Notes under the pieces: generated by a model
Database searches by the model: none
Told to the model about the DNA's origin: nothing
What the model saw: only the letters and a program-made list of their open reading frames with translations
Made by a program: the position numbers and the translations under genes
Assembly: GCF_029227915.1 (NCBI RefSeq)
Contig: NC_079881.1
Coordinates: forward strand, 22,109,501-22,173,500
Origin: Hydractinia symbiolongicarpus
Taxonomy: Eukaryota > Cnidaria > Hydrozoa > Anthoathecata > Hydractiniidae
Direction: 5' to 3'
Length of the DNA stretch: 64,000 nucleotides
Shown here: positions 1-12,742 of the stretch, in pieces
Numbering within the stretch: the stretch's first letter is position 1
Layout of the letters: every line of letters begins with the position of its first letter

Positions 1-3000
1 ACCAACTGTAGGTATGTAACATTAGTGTCTTTAAAATGAACTTTTTAACAATATTCAAAATTAACAGAATTATGTGAGAACTTGTGATTCTGGTAATTTT
101 AAATATTATTTATGTGAGAACTTGACGGTAAACAATATTTTGAGAGTAACATTTCCCATTAAAAAACCCTTGCTTGGATGGGGGAACAATACTTACTCTA
201 ACATCATCAAATGCCCTTGCTCTAGAAAAAGCAACATACAACTGACCATGAGAAAAACAAGGCCTGCGCAACAATATACCAACCTTTTCAAAGGTTTGAC
301 CTTGTGCCTTGTTTATTGTCATAGCATAAGAAAGCCTTAGTGGAAGCTGTCTGCGACGCAAAACAAAAGGCATACCTGTATCCGAAGGTGCAAGTTGCAC
401 CCTTGGAATAAGTACCCTATCTCCAATAGCATTGCCAGTGAGTACTTTAGCATCGACACAGTTGTCGTAAAGATATCTTACAGTTAGGCGAGTGCCATTA
501 CATAAGCCTTTATTTATGTTTATGTTTCTTAATAACATAACAATGGCACCCGATTTTAATTTAAGACAATGAGGAGGCATACCTGAAGGTGTGATACTAT
601 TTAAAAATTCCACCGGATATTGATTCCGTTCCTCCTCATCATCACACACAACATCATCTGCACTAAAATAAATTTTTTCTTCACCCGGCAACAACTCCAA
701 CACCTGATCATTAATTATAAGTGAATCATCATTTGTAGGTGTTAGTATTACAGATGATGCCATATTTTCTGGGTGAAAATCCCTAAACAAAGTATTAACA
801 ATACATTGATTTTGTTGTAACACACAATTGGATGGCACTTCAATTGCACCTTGAAACGGTGGTTGTTCCCGAACTGGTAAAACACCTTTTCCAAGTTGCA
901 GAAGCCATGCAGCAAATTCTTGTTCTCCTGGCCTCGTTCTCATGTTGTGAGTTAATTTAAATTCTGTAACCAAGTGCCATAGTGGAGAACTTTTTAGGCA
1001 CATGTCAACAATTTCAGTTGGTTTTCCTTTTCTGACAACAGGCAATAATTGTGAAAAATCACCACCTAAAAGAACAACTTTACCTCCAAATGGAAGTTCG
1101 CTATTGCAAATGTCTCGAAGAAGACGATCTATTGCATGGAAAGCATGCTTGGGAATCATGGAAGATTCATCAAGTAAAAAGAGATTTTTTTGCCGTAGCT
1201 CAACAGCATAAGCAGACACCGGAGTTCTGCATGTACTGTTTTCCAAAATAGGAACTGGTAACTGAAATAACTTATGTATAGTGGTACCGTTTTTTAAAAG
1301 AGTTGCTGCTATACCAGTAAATGCAGCAGTTCCAGCTTGAAAACCTCTACCTGAAATTTCGGAAATAAGGTAATTATAAGTAAAGGTTTTACCACTGCCA
1401 CCAGCACCCTCTAAATAAAACAAACGGTTATTTTGGGCTGTATTGTTAGCAACATTTAAAACCGCTTCTATAACTGCATCAGCCAGTGCTGTCTGTTCTT
1501 CAGTAAGTTGAGCCCTCAGTTGAGAAGCTCTTTCAGCCTCCAAAGCTACATCAATGTTTTCAGCTGGAGGTATTTCATCTAAACTTGGAAGATTAAAATC
1601 AGTAAGAGATTTACCAGATTGTCTAAGTACAGAATGAATATCTTGAAGCACCCTGTACTCAGCTTGATCCTCGTTCATTTGGCGAAGATAATCCTCACAC
1701 ATAGAACCCTTGTACCTTGTCCACAAAGTAAAAGGATCAGAAGGTTCACAGTGGATAAGTATTATTTCAAACAATTGTCTTAATTGCCGAGGCATCTAAA
1801 AGTTGACAGCCTCCTTCAAAGTATTGTTCCATTCGGTATCATCTTGCAGTAGTCCACGCAATAAACAGGTTTCACGAAATGTCTCAGCGACATTACCATC
1901 CACAGTTCTTAAATCTTCATAAGATGTTGCACCACACGTATGTAATAATAGCATACGTATATAAATAAAAAAGCTCACCTGCGCGAGGACTCACACTATA
2001 CATTCTAGAGACAATTTTAAGGTTAAAGTTTCGCTTTGGTGTCCAAATTTTCCTGTCGTTATTGAAAACGAAATGAAGAGGAATGTCTGGATACAAATAT
2101 TGGCGAGCATTGTGATTCTCTCCATTTAGCACAAACCAAGCTGTTAATTTAGTGGCTTGATTTGCAGCTCTGTTCACAGCTTCTTCAACCTGGTCTGGCT
2201 GAAAATAAACAATATGATTATTAGGCAAGTGCACTGGCAGTCTATGGACAACATGAGATTGCTGATGCATTTTAAATTCAAAAAGGCGCCATATTGCTTC
2301 TGGCGCACTGACATACCTAGCGTCTAAAAACGTCTGTACCTCATCGTGATCAATACGTTCATTGATCTCAATGTTGGCACAATCATGACCCTTATAAATA
2401 TATTTATAAAGGTATTTAACAGATTTAACAGACATGCAAGCCTCTAAGTTTATATGTGCATTGTATTTCTTGGAGAGCCATGGATTGTAGGGAACAACCC
2501 ATCGATTATCTACATCAACATTATTGACATTGATATGTATTCCATTATTACGACGTCTATACAATGGATATCCATCAACGTCTGCAACGGTAGACCCTAA
2601 AAAAATTTTCGGAAAGTTTTTTGTGCAAACACCATCCTCCATACACCTAGAATTAGGATTCAGATAGCCACATGGTCCATGAATCATACACGACCGAATA
2701 ATTTCAAACAGCTCAGGTTGTTCCTGTTGATTAGGAATTTCGGCTGAAATAACACTGTCTATGTCATCTGCATCCCGAAGTTTATCATTGGGATCTAAAT
2801 GAAGTAACAAATGACAATGAGGTAAACCCCTCTTTTGAAATTCTATAACATAAACATGTGATACAGTTTTACCTAAAACACCCCTTTCAGTAACATCTTT
2901 TAGGAGTTCATTTAGTTTCAATTTAAAAACTCGAGAAACTAAATCAGGCCGATCATGTGCACGTTGGCCTGCAAACAAATTTTCTGTATTCTCACGCCAT

Positions 3001-5984
3001 TTTGGATTGCATGTAAAAGTCGGAAACAATCTGGTTTTTCAAATTTACCAATGACAGCCATAGCATCTTGATAGTTTTGAGCCATGGCACGTGGACTTCC
3101 TTGAAAACTTGAAGGAAGGACAACAATACGTCCTGGTTGAAGGTCTCGCTCTTCAGCTCGTGCATTCAAGTGGTCAGCTAAACCTTCATAACTGTCAACA
3201 CGCAGGTTTGTTTGATTCGCACGAATGTAATTTAAGTTGTTACCCTCAACTTTAACATAAGAATCCACACAATACTGTTGAAATAATTTCTTACCATAAT
3301 GAATCGGGCTAAAATTTTCCCGAACAGCTACACGGTAAGTATAATACTGCAACATTGTAGTAGCATTTCGAGTACGGGTTGCACGTTCGGCAACATGGGG
3401 TATCCCATAATACCAACCTGGTTCACCCCTTGGAAAAAATAGAGGATAAACCATCGGCTCTAAATTTGCAGATAACGTAGAAATATTTCGCAAATTGCCT
3501 CCACGTGGGTAGGTAACAATATCCCTGTTTCCAGGAGGAGCTCCATCTTGGCCAACAAAAACTGCAGCTACTTCGTCATAATGTGGCAAGTTATATCGCC
3601 TTCGATCACTGCCAACTCTCATGCACATGCGTACTTCTGATGGAACACGGTTTTCAGCTGCTGCCTGAGCTATTTCATCAGCTTCAACTTCAGCCATGTA
3701 CCTGTATGCAGCAGCAAAAGGACTAACTCTGTTCATTATATCCTGAACAGTTTGCATCACGTGTTCTCTACAGCCATTATTTTCAGGACGTGCCATTCTC
3801 TCATTGAGTGCTCTACCTGCTTCATAAATATAAAGTTGGTTAAAAACAGGAGTTTGTCCCTCAGGAGGGTGAAGATCCCCAACACGATGCCATATTTGAC
3901 CGCAGATACGAAAGCATGGTGGCCCACGGCCAGGGGGAGGTCAAATATTTTGCTCCAAAGGAAGCAAACGAAACTGCACTATTATACTTACGTATATTCA
4001 TTTGAAAGTTCCGTGCCTGAGCAGTATCATTATTTGTTAACAGTTCCTTAGCTGTTCAGGGTATGGTGACAAATTATCAAGTGCAACTTTACCATTATGG
4101 CAGCATTTGAAACACTCTTCATTTTCAAACTTTATAGCTTGACAATACTCACAATTTTTATCCATAACACCTAAATAATAAACATTAGGCAAAACATGTT
4201 GACGTGCAACATTATAGTATGGGGCATTTCTGCGAGCACGAATAGCAACGTTTCATTGTGCATTTGCTCGTCTTCTATTTGCAACCTGCGAAACGCTTTG
4301 CCTTTGTCGAGCAATAGTTTGCCTTGTAGCATCCCGAGCACGTCTATTGGTAGCCTGATCATTATGTGCTTGACGTGCGATAGTATGTCTTTCAGCATCA
4401 CGTGCACGTCTATTGGAAGTCTGCTCATTACATTCAGCACTACGACTTGCTGCTTGCCTAACTGAATCACTCTGATTCCTATTGTTAACTTGATTAACTG
4501 TTTCGGAATGGCGTAAAGACGCAACATATTGTGCATGTCCACGCCTAGCTAAAGACACATCATCAATCATTGATGTACGTGGTATGACATTTACCTGTGG
4601 CAGTTCAATATGTTGAGGAAGATCTGGTATCTGACCCATAATGAGACCTATTAACCTTTGATTATTTTCTGGGCGCTGAAACACAAACCTACCTGCATTA
4701 TTGAAAAGCCTAAAACCACGTACACAGTTGTTACTGTTACTTTTACTCCTTGCAAAATGTCCCCTTTTACATTTAAATTAAAATATTGAGAAATTATCAA
4801 TACAAACAAAAACATTGAATTGCATGTGGCCCTTTTCTTGTAGCTAAAGTTTACAGAAAATTATACTGTAAATTATTTTGCCATTATAATTTGTATTCAA
4901 AAAAGAAGAGAAGTTTGACTACTAAGGTAGGGATAGAGTCTTAAAGATGTGGATAGAGATAAGCTAAGACACCCAGTTAAATATAGTTAAACTGGGGAGG
5001 CTTAGGTAGGTATATAGCTATTTGTAGTAAAACACACACATAATATATATATATATATATAAGGAGAAAAAATAGCAATATAAGTGAGTTCAACAAACCA
5101 AGCTTTCCGTTTGGTCAGCAGATTTGTTTGGTAGCCAGCTAACAGCTTTGTGTAGCATTTTGAATTTTAGGACAAACACATTAGTTACGCACCAAGGTAT
5201 ACATTAATTATGCAAAAAAAAGTAAACAAACATGGTAGTTTATTGTTATAAAAAACGCAGTAAAATAAAAAACTTGAGGTTTTCAAGTGTCTTTTTTATG
5301 GAAAATGCGAGTCTGCTTGACAACTTAAAGTGTGATATATAGGACAGTAAGATGTAGCTGCATGAATGAAAATAAAAATAGCTACCCTTTAAAAGCTTAA
5401 CAAAGATAAATTTGAAATTTCTTACTTTTTTGTACTCTTTTCTTACTTTGTTGTAGCTCGGTCGTCGTCTTATTGTCAACCAAAAATAAACTCTGTTGTA
5501 AATCGTCGTGTTTTATTCTTGACAAAAAAAATCTCTAGCTGGATATATATACTCCTTAGTCGTAATAAGTAGTAAAGAAATTAGGTGACTTACTAAATAT
5601 GTATAATAATTTCTTTTTCACTGTACGTAAGCTAGCTTAAAACTTCTTTTACGCTTAAACCAAAACTTGCAACTGAATGTTGTAAAAGCAACCTACTTCA
5701 TTTCCCTTTCTAAATCTGAAAAAAAAATTTACTGGCTGGTTTGATCGTCAAGGGAAACTTGCATTTTTCGGCAAATGAAATTTATTTATTTTGATCACGT
5801 GATTTTATTTAACAAATGAAATTGATTTATTTTGATCACATGATTTAAAATGTAAACAAACAAAATGTCGCGGCTTTTATCGGCAAAAGAGATATGTATT
5901 TTCGGCTAACTTCAAAGGAAAATGACCACATCAACTTTGCCTGTCCACAGACAGACGGACACACTTCCGTATTATTATAAGAGA
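1..5984 (-). mobile_element. Canonical Helitron, 3' end beyond the window
   Basis: On the minus strand the element starts with TC at 5984 (TCTCTTATAATAATACGG), followed by a GTCTGTCTG stretch and about 1.2 kb of AT-rich leader, then a Rep-helicase gene ending at 110. No terminal hairpin plus CTRR is visible in positions 1-110, so the 3' end lies outside the window. The leader closely resembles the starts of the gene-less elements at 59140 (plus strand) and 29302 (minus strand), which links those to this autonomous family. An (AT)n tract lies at about 5042-5062. The 5' end directly abuts the 3' CTAA of another Helitron at 5985. Family assignment is firm; the left boundary is unknown. Confidence 0.75.
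110..4745 (-). pseudogene. Helitron Rep-Pif1 helicase (decayed)
   Basis: This is the rolling-circle transposase of the Helitron, encoded right to left. Order: N-terminal basic repeats rich in RRA (about 4690-4250), a zinc-ribbon region (CEYC...CFKCC, about 4150-4080), the Rep domain, then a Pif1 helicase. Rep motif 1 is FPTFTCNPKW (about 3020). The HUH motif is GLPHCHLLLHL (about 2825). The tyrosine motif is YLYKYIYKG (about 2400). The helicase part (1795-110) keeps Walker A GAGGSGKT, Walker B LFLLDESSM, GGDFSQLLPV, a TINKAQGQT motif and GQLYVAFSRAR. Lesions seen: CGA to TGA near 4250, frameshifts near 4060, 3940, 3030 and 1960, and an in-frame TAG at 1797. The helicase segment alone is open for 561 codons. 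No ATG remains where the sister copy at 9398 has one. It is probably inactive unless read-through or editing occurs. Confidence 0.88.
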
Positions 5985-6461
5985 TTAGGCCCGTGGAAAA
6001 ATCCACTTAGGCAGAAAAAAAAATAAATGGAAAAGAAAACAATCATTTGAATTTTGATGAAGTCTGCAAGTATCAAAAAAAAAAATTAGAACCTTGTTTT
6101 TTACGTTGCCTCTATTATGTAGAACTTAAACTGTTGATTAAGAAAATGTATAATAAACATGTGGTTTTGATGAGCGGTTAATAAGATATAAGGGTTTAAA
6201 ATTTTGCTATTTCTAAATATTTAGAAAGTGGTTTACCCGTTGCTTCTATTGTCTGGAGTAAGAAATGCTGATCAAAATAATGTATAGATTCATGTGCTTT
6301 TGACAAAGGCCTCAGATGATATCAGATTTTTAAAATTATGCAAACCTTAGCAAAGTTCCTGCTATCGTTTAGGTCTTAAAACGCTGATCAAGAAAATTTA
6401 TATAATCGACTTTGCAAAACAGACAGGTAGACAGACAGAACCTTCATATTAATAATATAGT
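5985..6461 (-). mobile_element. Short non-autonomous Helitron
   Basis: The minus-strand 3' end has the hairpin GTGGATTTTTCCAC followed by GGGCCTAA, ending at 5985 with CTAA, and directly abuts the TC start of the autonomous element. The 5' end is placed near 6461 by similarity to the family start (TATATTATTAATA followed by GTCTGTCTG), although the expected TC reads AC. Inside are three degenerate copies of a module with the core CTTGATCAGCG (minus strand), near 6110-6150, 6240-6285 and 6370-6410. No coding sequence. Confidence 0.6.
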
Positions 6462-7865
6462 TATTAAAAATATATTGAACAACTTATCTTCGAAATTTTA
6501 TGATGTATAAGATGCCATGCCCTGACTTTCAGTTTGTGATTTATCTCCATAAAAAAGAAAAGTCACTTAACAAAGCGCGCCACGGGAAGGCAAGTCATGG
6601 GGCTTTGCGCTTCAACCTAAAACGAAAAAAAAAGACATGTTGCATAAACTTTTGCAAAAGTAAATATTAGTCAACATTAGTACACTTGTGACGGAATATT
6701 GGAACTTAAAATCTCTTTGAACATGTGTCTTGACTTTCAGTTCAAGATTAGCATATTTATAGAGCTATATTCTTAAACGAAATATTTATGTAAGTTTCAG
6801 CTAATGCATGAATAATGAATGTTTTTGGCAATAACATTTTATATTCACATCAGACGTCAATTTCATTTGCAAACGCCAACAAAAATTACACATCTAATCA
6901 TTAGAGATTTCAATCAAAAAACAAAAGTTCCTCAGTTTGGATGAAAAAATTGTAGTTGCAAAAATAACTTTGGTAAAAATGTCTTAATAATAGTAAATAA
7001 ACACACGTTCGAATATGATAACGTATATTTCTTAACACGTGATGAACAGAAATGTTTTTTGTTTTTTTTGACTAACGCGTCTTCCTAAACACTGCTTTAT
7101 TCGTTTGTGCTTATTACATTCTTTCTTCAAAAACGTATGCAGGCGTTCAATAATATCAACCGTTTTAAGAAATTAATGAAATATAAATAATACCATTATT
7201 TGATTTGTAAAAATAAGAATTTATTGAAAACAAACAACTGCTAATTGTTAACCTCTTTCGAAACTACCTTCAGCACCCGGAACAAAAAATGCGTAGTCTT
7301 AGAATTAGAAAGCAAACATAGAATAAAATGTCTTATAGGCAATAAAACAATTTAATTAAGTTAAAATAAATAACTATTAAACAATAAATTAATAAATAAA
7401 TAATCAATAAATTAATAAATAAATAAATAGAGTATGTACGAAATTTAATGCATGTGAATGTTACAATTAATATATTTCGCATTGAGGTGCGTATGTTTAT
7501 TTTGGTTTTTTTTATTTTTTTTATCTTTTTTGAATTTTCGCCATTGGAATGTGGCAGAATCCTGACCCCCGTGTCGTACCCACCATTGGAAAGAGTTTCT
7601 TGACCGAGGGCCAGGATTCTCCTTTCTATATGCTAAATAAGCCGCAAACGTCAACTCTAAAAAGAAAGATAAAGTTAGTATCATTTTTAATATCGTTACC
7701 TAATTACTAAGAGAAATCATGTTTTTTAAAATGTACCGGTAAAATTTAAAAAGTAAGAAGAAGTTGAAAAAGAAAGAAGTTAAGGTACTGGAAAAAATGC
7801 TTTATACATCTTTACCTTTGTTTGTGGCATCCTTCACAATATCAGTACCTAATTAAGAAGGGAAA
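6462..7865. other. AT-rich stretch, no confident gene
   Basis: No recognisable gene. A run of TAAA/TAAT-type short repeats lies at about 7375-7431. A minus-strand open frame at 7684-7445 starts with ATG and contains a region rich in W, Q and R, but I recognise no domain and it has no paralogue in the window. An acceptor-like TTTTTAG lies inside its first 30 bases. Confidence 0.5.
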
Positions 7866-9398
7866 TTATATAAGTTTTATAAAATTGATATTTGTCCCAG
7901 TACTTTTATTTGCTCGAATGTAATTTAAATTATTACCTTCAACTTTAACATAAGAATCAACACAATACTGCTGAAACAATTTCTTACCATAATGAATCGG
8001 GCTGAAATACTCCCGAGCAGCTAAACGGTAAGTATAATACTGCAACATTGTAGTAGTGTTGCGAGTACGGGTTGCACGTACAGCAACATGAGGTATCCTA
8101 TTATGCCAACCTGGTTCACCCCTTGGAAAAAAAAGAGGATACACCATTGGCTCCAAGTTTGCAGACATTGTGGAAATATTCTGTAAATCACCTCCACGCG
8201 GATAGATAACAACATCCCTGTTTCCAGGAGGTGCTCCATCTTGGCCAACAAATACTGCTGCAACTTCATCATGATGTGGCAAGTTGTAGCGCCTTCGGTC
8301 ATTGCCAACTCTCAAGTACATACGTACTTCAGATGGACCACGGTTTTGTGCTGCTGCCTGATTTAATTCTTCAGCTTCAACTTCAGCCATATACCTATAG
8401 GCTGCAGCAAACGGGCTTACTCTGTCCATGACATCTTGAACAGTTTGCATCACATCTTCACGACAGCCATTATTTTCTTGGCGTGCCATTCTTTCGTTGA
8501 GTGCCCTACCTGCTTCATAAATATAAAGTTGGTTGAAAACAGGGGTTTGTCCTTCAGGAAGGTGAAGGCCCCCAACACGATGCCATATTTGACTACAGAT
8601 ACGAAAGCATGGTGGTCCTCGGCCAGGTGGGGGGCGAAGGTTTGCTCCAAAAGAAGCAAATGCAACGGCACTATTATACTTACGTATATTTGCCTGAAAG
8701 TTTTTTGCCTGAACAGTATCTGTATTTGTTAATAAATCCCTAAGCTGCTGAGGGTAAGGAGACAAATTATCTAATGCAATTTTACCAGTGTGACAACATT
8801 TAAAACAATTTTCATTTTCAAACTTTAAAGCTTGACAATACTCACACTCTTTGTCCATAGCACCTAAAAAATATAAATTAGGCAATATATTTTGACGTGC
8901 AATGTTATAATATGGTGCATTTCGGCGAGCACGAACAGCAGCATGCCTTTGGATATCTGCCTGACGTCTATTTACTACCTGTTCAACATTTTGCCTTTGT
9001 CGAACAACATGCCTCTCAGCATTTCGACGTCGTCTATTGGCAGCCTGCTCACCATTTTCTCCTTGACATGAAACATCATGTCGTTCAGCATCCTGAGCAC
9101 GTCTATTGGCAGACTGCTCATTACTTTCAGCAATACGCACAGATGCAACACATTGTGCATGTCTATGCCTAGCTAAAGACACATCATCAAAAATTGATGC
9201 ACGTGGTATGACATTCACCTGAACTTCATGTGGCAGTTCAACATGTTGAGGAGTATCTGACATCTGCTGGCCCATAATGATACTTACTAAACTTTGACTA
9301 TTTTCAGGGCGTTGCAACACAAACCTGCCAGCATTATTAAAAAGCCTAAAACCACGTACAGGGTTGTTACTGTTACTGCTCTCTAATGGGTTAGACAT
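7866..9398 (-). pseudogene. Second Helitron Rep protein, N-terminal fragment
   Basis: A 510-codon open frame begins at a real ATG (9398) and is collinear with the N-terminal half of the broken Rep gene at 4745-3240. It has the same leader (GFRLFNNAGRFV), the RRA-rich basic repeats, the zinc-ribbon region (CEYC...CFKCC) and the segment up to NNLNYIRAN. After that, similarity stops and 13 unrelated codons lead to a stop. The Rep HUH motif, tyrosine motif and helicase are therefore absent. It preserves the intact frame that the first copy has lost, so it is useful for locating that copy's lesions. It is most likely a truncated element. Production of the short protein is possible but unsupported. 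Confidence 0.82.
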
Positions 9399-9904
9399 TA
9401 TAGAGAAAAATACACAACCTAGCTAGCTAGCTAGTAGGAACCACAAATTCTAAAAAATAAATAAGAAATAAGGCAGCTAAAATTTCATTTACTAAACTAA
9501 ACATAGCTAGTTAGTTAGTTATTAGCTAATACAGTAGTGCAAATTGGGAAACGTTTCCCCAAGGGAATAAACTTTATATAATAAATGAAGGGGTAATCAA
9601 AAGAAAGATGTAACTCTGCAAGCAACCAAACCAAACATTGGGCAAGTGAAAATTGGTCTCCTTTTTCTCCTCCTCAGATCTTAATATGGCTACATGCTTT
9701 TCCTTTATAAGAAACATTTTTAAGGTATAAAATTGAGCCTAGGGTCAACAGAATTTTGGAATAATTTCTATAAAATTTATGAGAAACCTGAAGACTGGAA
9801 TGCAAGAAGTTTGTTATAAAAAACGTTTGACAGGTAACCTGAAGAATGTAAAAAACACCGCAAGGCAAGGGATGTAATGTAAAATAATGGGGAAAATAGT
9901 GAAA
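9399..9904. other. Leader of truncated Helitron copy and AT-rich flank
   Basis: This contains a GCTA short tandem repeat (about 9420-9434) and a GTTA repeat (about 9506-9520). On the minus strand it is the leader of the Rep fragment at 9398. No 5' TC terminus could be located and no gene is seen. Confidence 0.45.
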
Positions 9905-10190
9905 AGAAAGATTCACCTGGGACCCAAATTGGTCCTAGGTGGTCCCTAGTTACCCACGCAGCAGTGCATATACAAAAAAATGTTTTCAAAATCTTACACA
10001 AAATGTCAAATGTCAAATCGTATTAAATCCTCCACACAAATCTTACACAACATAAAAAAGCTTGCAAGGTGTAAGTCTAGTTGATAAAAAGTTAAAACAA
10101 CGACACTCACAACATCGATACTACAACACCAAACCCATAAACTGACAGTAACAACACCGACAGCCACAACACTGATAATAACAATGTCAG
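9905..10190 (-). repeat. Fragments of Helitron 3' regions
   Basis: Positions 9905-9960 match, in reverse, the segment GGGACCACCTAGGACCAATT seen at about 61848 and 62428. Positions 9985-10130 match, in reverse, the 3' part of the element at 59140-61586: TTTTGTGTAAGATTTT, CACCTTGCAAGC and a short repeat of CGATGTTGT. The two pieces are joined at a TATATGCACTGCTG segment also found near 61492, so this is a composite remnant. Confidence 0.6.
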
Positions 10191-11149
10191 AAACAACGCA
10201 TCTTAAATATGTTCATCTAAGATATTATGTTGAAAACCCTTAGTATTTTATTCTGAAATGTCAAGAAGGAGTTCTGCAAGAGTTGCACAAATTAACAAAA
10301 ATAAGTTTTTAAGATTTCGGATGTATATCAGAAGTCTTATTAAAACGAGCGGTCTTTTCCTTCTTTTTCTTCTTCTCCGCCCGACAATTGCGAAAAATGG
10401 CGGTCTGTCGTAGTTGTCATGGTGAACACAAACTTGTCCCTAGGTTTATGTAACGAAGCGCTGGGAACAAGTTTTATTAAAGGGAGTTGTAAACTCCTAT
10501 TGGAGTATACTTTCATTAACGCTCATCAAAATTATAAAAAACGTATTATGAATAATTTCGTATGATAGGAAAATTTTTTTGAAAACTCAAACTGCATTTT
10601 CAAGAATAAATATAATTTTTATTCTGAAATTCAAATCTCGCGTTGCCCCCTGTATTATTATTAATTTGTTCCCGCAATCAATAGATCCAGCAACCTATCT
10701 ATCTTGCCATGTTATTTTTTTTTCCAACCTAAAGGTGAAAGAAGTATATAATAATAGCCGTATTTTGTGTGTTCAAAAGGGTTACCGATATTCCTTTGAT
10801 CTTTCCGCGAATTTTTAGAAACCAGGGGGTTCTTTAATTGGAAATGTTATGATTTATCAAAAAAAATTACAGAAATTAATTTATTTCCTTACATAATTTA
10901 ATTAATTTAATTGATAAACTTCTAATTTAAAAAGCAAATTAAGTGATTAAAATGAATTCATTATTTAAATGCGACATTTTTAATAATAATTTACCCCCGT
11001 GACCTTAATCGCCGATTCCGCTCAGGAGCCACAGAAAACAAATAGGATGGTTTTACTGACAGTTTAACTGACTTTGTTTTGACCGCTCGCACGTGTATAC
11101 CAATCAAAACGCCTGATTCTTTGAAAAACCAATCAAGACTTTCGCGGCC
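10191..11149. other. AT-rich stretch, no gene
   Basis: No gene or complete element is recognised. The segment AAAATGGCGGTCTGTCG near 10395 faintly resembles the start region of family B elements (see 55134-56663). Confidence 0.4.
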
Positions 11150-12356
11150 TAGACATGCCAACGAAGAAACATGATGGCCATTTTAGTTTTTAGAAGAAGG
11201 TCAGTTCAGTGCTGTTTGTAAGTCTGTTTCACCTTTTTGTCTTCTATAAGCTTTTTATTTTCGTAATATTGGTTTTTTGTATGTTCTAAAATGTTAAGAT
11301 AAATATATTGTCATGTTTTTAGTCACGTACAGATCTTAAACGCACTAGTTTTTGTATTTTTGGCTAGGAACGAAGATTGAGGCTAGCTAGTTAGAACCTT
11401 ACTTATTCCACCATTTATTTTTGTGTTGAGACTGTAGCCATTTAGCTAGCTCCTATCTTTGGCTAGAAGTGAGAGTATAAAAATGCAGTTTGGCTACAAC
11501 AATATTCTTAAACAATAAGTGTTATGCTATAAATGCAGTTAGCTAGGTTATTTTTTCCTGAAAACTTTTTGTGAAAATAAAATGACTGACAGATTGTTTT
11601 AGCTGAACCGGTAATGAGCTGTTCCCTGTGTTTTCATTAAAACCGAAGTTGCAATGAAGTTTTTTTGGAAAGGGGTATTACTCCTATACGCCTGTTCAAC
11701 TCTGTTTAACTATACTAAGCGGTTAGCCCAGTGTTAACAACAGACTGTTGTTTTTGGTAAAGGCTGTTACGCCCATGCGCATTTACAACTTGGTTTACCT
11801 GTACTAAGGGGTCAACCCAATTTGACATTCATTTTCAAACTTTCTCGGTAATCCCACCTGTACGGATGTGCAACAATGTTTACCTGGACTAACCGCACAG
11901 CCCTATTGTGTTTTTTTAAACAGAGTCTGTGAGAAAGTTTTTTCCAAAGGCGTATTATTCCTATATGCCTGTGCAACACGCTTTAACTGTAGTAAGCGCT
12001 TAGCCCAGTGTCACGATAAATTCTTTACCTTTCACAAAAACTTATTCCGCAAAATGAAATAATATTGACTGATTGTTTTTGCTATGATGGGGTAGCGACT
12101 GTTAAACTGTGTTTTTATTTCAGCTATCGTTGCGGGGAATTTTTTTTTGAAAAGTATGTTACAGTCGCAAGACTATAATGGTGTATGCGCTTCACTTAAT
12201 TTACGAAGTACTGTATACCTGTACTAAAGCGCTCCACCTGATCGTGTGGCACAGTTTACGGCTCTTATTAAGCGCTCCACAGAGTGTTCAACGTCAGGTC
12301 ACACCTTGACTTTGGCTTACCCCGGCGTTTTTACACTGGGGTAAGCCAAACGCTAG
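11150..12356 (+). repeat. Family B Helitron-like element with internal tandem repeat
   Basis: This is collinear with the minus-strand element at 56663-55134: shared GATGGCC...TTTTTAGAA segment, an AAGATAAATATATTGTCATG segment near 11300, then degenerate units of about 85-105 bp from 11640 to 12280, each with a core like TACTAAGCGCTTAGCCCAGT. Near the right end is a perfect 13-bp hairpin (TTTGGCTTACCCC at 12311-12323 with its complement at 12338-12350), followed 2 bp later by CTAG (12353-12356). That resembles a Helitron 3' end, but the next base is A rather than T. The left edge is approximate. Confidence 0.5.
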
Positions 12357-12742
12357 ACACGCTTAAGTGGTATAAATTCTCTAATATTACCCGACTTCAG
12401 CGGGTTACGTATACCTCTATCTTTTTCCAGGGGTCTGTATAGTTTGCCCCAAACTGACCATTAAATTGAAATTATTGCATTGAGAATTGATATACATACT
12501 AATGGAAATAAACATACCAATTAGGAAACTGCATATTGTATGTAAACATATTGACGATATCAGATACCAAACATTCATATAGTTGTTTGAAATTTTATCT
12601 AGCTAGAATAGAACTAGCTACATGATAACATAGGTACGGATATATTATTGATAACTATGAAACTAGTTCTTTAAATTATTCCGTCATATTATAGTGAATA
12701 TTTCTGTGAAATATAGTTTAGTTGACTTAGTCACAGTTTATT

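Noticed and set aside
1002-1251. Open frames antisense to the Helitron helicase
   Set aside because: They are shadows of the conserved helicase frame.
10579-10818. 79-codon open frame
   Set aside because: No ATG-supported coding pattern and no domain; composition is that of the surrounding AT-rich DNA.
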